From Bacteroidota bacterium (GTDB lineage Bacteria; Bacteroidota; Bacteroidia; Sphingobacteriales; Sphingobacteriaceae), in contig JABDFZ010000010.1 in assembly GCA_013286325.1 (NCBI GenBank), positions 1 through 46,845 on the forward strand: a DNA stretch of 46,845 nucleotides, written 5' to 3'. Below the pieces are notes generated by a model. The model had not been told where the DNA came from and searched no databases. It worked only from the letters and a program-made list of their open reading frames with translations. Both the position numbers and the translations under genes were made by a program. Below, in pieces: positions 43,217 to 46,845 of the stretch. Positions within the stretch are counted from its first letter, which is position 1. Every line of letters starts with the position of its first letter.

Positions 43217-43810
43217 TTATTTACAAGGTGGTTCCTCAGGGACTATCTCTTTTTCTATCCTTCTGTCGGGTATAAACCAGACGCAGGCTACAAGAATATA
43301 CAGAGCAAAGCTGACTGTCGAATTAAAAAATGAAACTGCTAGCGCTACAGCATAAATAACTGTTGAAATATTCCCTTTTCTATCTTTTCCGATAGCCTTT
43401 GCTAACAGTGAATCCTTACCATGATGCCTGATAAGGGCTATTATTAAAATAGCATAAGATATTGAGCACATTATTAAAACTATACCATAACAGGTAACAG
43501 GCCAGTGTGCAAAATGATTTTCGCCCATCCAGGCAGTAACAAAGGGAATTAATGAAAGCCAGAAAAGCAAAAGCATATTAGCCCAAAGTATGGAGCCATT
43601 TACCGATTCTACAACCTGCATAGTGTGGTGATGGTTGTTCCAGTAAATTCCTACATAGATAAAACTAAGTACATAGCTGCCTAAAACCGGAAGAACGGGC
43701 ACCAATGATTTAATATCTGCATTATGTGGCACCTTCAATTCCAAAACCATTATGGTAATAATAATGGCTATAACCCCGTCACTAAATGCCTCCAAACGTC
43801 CCTTATCCAT
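43217..43810 (-). CDS. TMEM175-like potassium channel family protein (DUF1211)
   Basis: MDKGRLEAFSDGVIAIIITI begins the protein, with the FSDGVIAI signature (residues 9-16) that defines the bacterial TMEM175 family. The remainder shows six transmembrane segments (LPVLGSYVLSFIYVGIYWNN HHH, ILWANMLLLFWLSLIPFVTA W, etc.), as expected for a single-repeat TMEM175 subunit that assembles as a tetramer and conducts K+. Start at 43810 is chosen because the family begins with that Met; an ATG at 43855 would add 15 residues. 197 aa, a normal length. Confidence 0.9.
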   Translation of the reverse strand: MDKGRLEAFSDGVIAIIITIMVLELKVPHNADIKSLVPVLPVLGSYVLSFIYVGIYWNNHHHTMQVVESVNGSILWANMLLLFWLSLIPFVTAWMGENHFAHWPVTCYGIVLIMCSISYAILIIALIRHHGKDSLLAKAIGKDRKGNISTVIYAVALAVSFFNSTVSFALYILVACVWFIPDRRIEKEIVPEEPPCK

Positions 43811-43885
43811 ATTCTTTAAATAATCACCAAAATATAAAATAAAGATGAAAGCCAAAAGACTAAAACTGAAAGTCCGTAACCTTCA

Positions 43886-46066
43886 TTATTTATCTGGCAA
43901 AGCAAAACAAACGTAACTATCACCTGATTTACTTCCAATCTTTCCTCCGCCGCAGGCAATAACAACATATTGCTTACCATTAATAGTATAAGCAGCAGGT
44001 GTGGCGTAACCGGCAGCAGGTAATTTCGCTTCCCAAACCTGTTTACCAGTTTTTTTATCAAACGCCCTTATTTTTTCGTCCTTTGTTGCGGCAACGAATA
44101 CTAAACCACCTTTGGTAACCAGTGGACCTCCGTATAATTCAGTCCCGGTAATAGGGATACCTTTTTTTGTAAGTTCGGGATATTCGCCCAAAGGCACTTT
44201 CCATAAAAGCTTTCCCGAAGTAAGATCAACTGCATCCAATGTTCCCCAGGGCGGCTTAATGCCTGGGTATCCGTCCTTATCTAAAAACCGGTTATACCCG
44301 TTCATTACATAAGGTATTGGTTTTGCTGTGTTATTGGTGGAAACAGGTTCTTTGGGTATTGTTTTGTTTGCTGATATCTTCTCAGGTAGTTTTAATATAA
44401 ATGCCAGTAAAGCTTTTTTCTCATCAGCAGGGATCTGTTTAAACGATGGCATCATATTGCGCCCGTTCTCAATAATTTTTGATGCCTGTAATTCATTATA
44501 CTTTTTGTTGATATTTACTAACGAAGGGTACGCCGTTCCGTTACCTTTCAATTCAGCTCCATGGCACGATATGCAATATTTATTATAAATAGCATGCCCT
44601 GTTCCTTGTAAAGAGTGGTCTTCGTTATTTTTTGGCACGTCGATCATTACCTGCGCCCAGGGTAGTTCTGTATTGCTGATATACATTATTTTCGATTCCG
44701 GGTCAACCGCTGCACCTCCCCACTCGCCACCGCCATCAAATCCGGGAAATATCCAGTCGCCATCTTTGCTTGGCGGGGTAAACATAGTGTTATATTTCAC
44801 CTTTTTATATTTCTTCAGCATATCCACATAAGTTTCGTGGTTGATATTTGTAACATCCTCCACGCCAAAGTGCTGACGGGCAAATGGCTGCGGCAATGTC
44901 GGGATTGGTTGGGTAGGCCAAACATCTTCGCCCGGCAATGCGTTTTGCGGAACGGGTTTTTCCTCAATCGGAAATATTGGTTCACCATTAGTGCGGTCGA
45001 ACATGAAAATATACCCGTGTTTAGTGATCTGGGCTACCGCATCAATTGTTTTGCCGTTGTGCTGTATGGTTACGAGGTTGGGGTTAGCAGGCAAATCCCT
45101 GTCCCATAGATCGTGATGGACCACCTGGTAATGCCAGATATATTTTCCTGTAGCGGCATCTAAAGCAACCAGCGAATTAGCATACAAATTTTGCCCTTTA
45201 CGGTTTCCTCCATAAAAATCACCACCTATCGAACCTATCGGCACATAAACAATGCCCCTCTTTTCATCAAGGGCCATACCTGCCCAGCTATTGGCACCGC
45301 CCAGCCTTTGCCATGCGTTACCATCCGGCCATGTTTCGTAGCCTTTTTCGCCTGGATGTGGTATAGTATGAAAAATCCATCTCAATTTACCCGTTAGTAC
45401 ATCATAAGCCCTGATGTGTCCCGGTGCAGCGTCTTCCGATTCAGCAACACGGGTGCCAATAATTAAAAGATCTTTATAAATAATACCCGGTGTGGTACCC
45501 GAAACGTATGAGTTTGTTTTTTTACCAAGGTCTTCCGCAAGGTCTAAATGTCCACCTTTACCAAAGCTTTTTATCGGCTCGCCATTATTGGCATCAATGG
45601 CGTAGGTTTTTGAGCCAACGCTATAGAATATGCGTTTGTTTTCCCCGTTTTTATTTTGCCAGTAAACTACTCCCCTGCATACTTTGTAATAGGCCAATGG
45701 GTCATCTTTTTTCGCATTATCTAATGCAGCAGGATCAAAGCTCCATTTTTGTGCCCCGATAACGGCATCCAATGCAAATAGTTTCAATTTGGGGCTGGTA
45801 CCGTAAAGCACCCCATCAATCATAATCGGGTTACATTGGTTTTGGCTACGATTGGCGCTGTCCTTATCATTGCTGGTATAGGTCCACGCTACCTTAAGCT
45901 GATTAACATTGGCTAAAGTTATCTGGTCGCTTGCTGAATACCTGTTCCCTTCTTTAGATCCGGCGTAAGTACGCCATTCGCTATCTCCCGGGGCTGATGA
46001 ATGTTTTTTACAGGAAACTATAATACATGCCAAAAGCAAGGATAACAACAGGTGCAGGTTTTTCAT
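43886..46066 (-). CDS. PQQ-dependent dehydrogenase lipoprotein with embedded haem c domain
   Basis: A lipobox ending in VSC (Cys19) anchors the mature protein. Residues ~30-470 form the first six blades of an eight-bladed PQQ propeller (SEWRTYAGSKEGNRYSASDQ ITLANVNQLKVAWTY, LFALDAVIGAQKWSFDP, DLWDRDLPANPNLVTI). A cytochrome c insert lies at ~485-560 with Cys498-Ile-Ser-Cys501-His502 and a Met near 542 (NMMPSF) as axial ligand. The propeller then finishes (PWGTLDAVDLTSGKLLWKVP, GLVFVAATKDEKIRAFDKKT). It is similar to membrane-bound quinoprotein glucose dehydrogenases/alcohol dehydrogenases of Bacteroidota. The substrate is not determined by what I can see. It oxidises a periplasmic sugar or alcohol and passes electrons to haem. 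Confidence 0.92.
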   Translation of the reverse strand: MKNLHLLLSLLLACIIVSCKKHSSAPGDSEWRTYAGSKEGNRYSASDQITLANVNQLKVAWTYTSNDKDSANRSQNQCNPIMIDGVLYGTSPKLKLFALDAVIGAQKWSFDPAALDNAKKDDPLAYYKVCRGVVYWQNKNGENKRIFYSVGSKTYAIDANNGEPIKSFGKGGHLDLAEDLGKKTNSYVSGTTPGIIYKDLLIIGTRVAESEDAAPGHIRAYDVLTGKLRWIFHTIPHPGEKGYETWPDGNAWQRLGGANSWAGMALDEKRGIVYVPIGSIGGDFYGGNRKGQNLYANSLVALDAATGKYIWHYQVVHHDLWDRDLPANPNLVTIQHNGKTIDAVAQITKHGYIFMFDRTNGEPIFPIEEKPVPQNALPGEDVWPTQPIPTLPQPFARQHFGVEDVTNINHETYVDMLKKYKKVKYNTMFTPPSKDGDWIFPGFDGGGEWGGAAVDPESKIMYISNTELPWAQVMIDVPKNNEDHSLQGTGHAIYNKYCISCHGAELKGNGTAYPSLVNINKKYNELQASKIIENGRNMMPSFKQIPADEKKALLAFILKLPEKISANKTIPKEPVSTNNTAKPIPYVMNGYNRFLDKDGYPGIKPPWGTLDAVDLTSGKLLWKVPLGEYPELTKKGIPITGTELYGGPLVTKGGLVFVAATKDEKIRAFDKKTGKQVWEAKLPAAGYATPAAYTINGKQYVVIACGGGKIGSKSGDSYVCFALPDK

Positions 46067-46167
46067 CGTAAGGGTTTATTTAACCATGTTTAAACGATTA
46101 AAACTAACCACATTAAATCAAAAACAAAAACCTTTATAAATAAGACTACATGTTGAGTAAAAGAATA

Positions 46168-46200
46168 TAGCCCCGGCAACAAACGTTACTGCGGGGCTTA
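46168..46200 (-). terminator. Hairpin after the DUF5777-type gene
   Basis: On the minus strand AGCCCCG and CGGGGCT (arms 46192-46198 and 46169-46175) pair around a 16-base loop, followed by TATATTCTTTT. GC-rich stem with a short T-rich tail, starting 17 bases after the stop of the barrel gene, so it is a plausible terminator for it. Confidence 0.55.
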
Positions 46201-46214
46201 AGGTAGTTTTAACG

Positions 46215-46845
46215 TTATTGCTTTTTCTCCTTATGGCTATTAAAGTCAAACATTCTGGAGATAGTGAAACCCAGGCGGTATTGCCCGCGGCCATAAGTTG
46301 ATTGTGTGCCACTTAAGTAATTGATTTCATTTACCGCTCTGGCATTTGTTACATTAAGGGTAAACACATGGCCTCCCGTTTCAATTTCATATCCGAAGCC
46401 CAGCGGGTCAGAGAAACCATTGCCTTTGGTTTGCTGATATGACGAGAATGAATGTGCATAATCAATAATAAAACCTGAATGGTTAGTAAGTTTTAAACGC
46501 AGGGTGCCTGACAGTGCAAAAAAGTCAAGATCATTATCGACCACAAACGGTATAGGTGTATTGTTGCGTACGAACGATGGCGCTATCTGCAGCGTATTGC
46601 CGGGTGAAAAGCTGTGAGCTATGATAGCCTGCCCGAAATAGGAAAACCTGTCGGACGTTTTCGTAAACGTTGTCCCATAGGGCCTGAAACCTGTCTCTCC
46701 AATTAAAGTTACAGCAAATGGGGAGCCGCCATTTGACTGGCGAATTACGGCATATTTCAATTCCAGATCAGCCAGGCCACCAATAGTACTACGCCCAATA
46801 TCAATATTCAGGTTATCCGAAATACCATATTCAAATCCTAAATAA
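46215..46845 (-). CDS. DUF5777-type outer-membrane beta-barrel protein, 5' end outside the window
   Basis: The frame is open from the right edge to the stop at 46215, giving 209 residues of a longer protein. The visible part begins YLGFEYGISDNLNIDIGRST and shows alternating beta strands (DFFALSGTLRLKLTNHSGFI IDYAHSFSS, GYEIETGGHVFTLNVTNARA, YRLGFTISRMFDFN), typical of the DUF5777 family of barrel proteins. Members often sit next to cytochrome or PQQ enzyme genes in Bacteroidota, as here (148 bases from the PQQ dehydrogenase, same strand). The apparent TTG start at 46760 is internal because the frame continues upstream. Confidence 0.8.
   Translation of the reverse strand, partial: YLGFEYGISDNLNIDIGRSTIGGLADLELKYAVIRQSNGGSPFAVTLIGETGFRPYGTTFTKTSDRFSYFGQAIIAHSFSPGNTLQIAPSFVRNNTPIPFVVDNDLDFFALSGTLRLKLTNHSGFIIDYAHSFSSYQQTKGNGFSDPLGFGYEIETGGHVFTLNVTNARAVNEINYLSGTQSTYGRGQYRLGFTISRMFDFNSHKEKKQ

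Overview
The window looks like a chromosomal segment of a Bacteroidota bacterium, most likely a Sphingobacteriaceae member of the Mucilaginibacter/Pedobacter type. The evidence is an AT-rich genome with A-rich rather than Shine-Dalgarno leaders, TAnnTTTG-type -7 boxes, a SusC/SusD pair, lipoproteins of the xxSCKK type, an AraC regulator, and a dispersed TCATTCTGAACG-type inverted repeat. No tRNA, rRNA, CRISPR array, integrase, transposase or phage head gene is visible.

Positions 1-29181 form one co-directional cluster for an extracellular contractile injection system (eCIS, of the Afp/PVC/AlgoCIS kind). In order it holds: the end of a DUF4255/Pvc16-type cap protein; a 389-aa protein of unknown role; one sheath protein; two gp19-like tube proteins; a DUF5908 small protein; a LysM-containing tube adaptor (Afp7 type); a VgrG-like spike; a PAAR tip; a gp25 baseplate protein; two large baseplate wedge proteins (Afp11 and Afp12 types); a 1605-aa PKD-repeat protein where a fibre gene would be expected; a tape-measure-family protein; two DUF4157 (eCIS core domain) cargo proteins; and an AAA+ ATPase (Afp15 type). 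The 1748-aa cargo joins an N-terminal loading-type region, a DUF4157 domain, a CHAP/NlpC-P60-like Cys-His-Asn hydrolase, three 140-residue helical modules and a His-containing nuclease-like C-terminus. The 445-aa cargo joins DUF4157 to a charged heptad-like repeat tract and a second HExxH metalloprotease-like domain.

The most striking observation is that the two tube genes have been broken by an inversion. A segment of about 0.5 kb between two copies of a perfect 12-bp inverted repeat (3878-3889 and 4404-4415) is flipped. The N-terminus of tube 1 and the C-terminus of tube 2 lie on the + strand, while the C-terminus of tube 1 and the N-terminus of tube 2 lie on the - strand. Flipping the segment back on paper restores both genes exactly in frame (142 and 153 aa). 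This is either a phase-OFF state of the injection machine, a fixed inactivating inversion, or an assembly/amplification artefact.

Positions 29198-46845 are ordinary accessory and metabolic genes: a DUF1801 protein, a small unknown protein, and an NmrA-like oxidoreductase divergent from an AraC-family regulator; a small unknown protein followed by a putative outer-membrane protein; a DsrE-like protein with a TsdA-like dihaem cytochrome c; an orphan SusC/SusD pair; an outer-membrane beta-barrel protein; a small membrane-anchored unknown; a membrane protein with an internal duplication (DoxX-like); a TMEM175-like channel; a PQQ-dependent dehydrogenase lipoprotein with an embedded haem c domain; and a partial DUF5777-type beta-barrel protein at the right edge.
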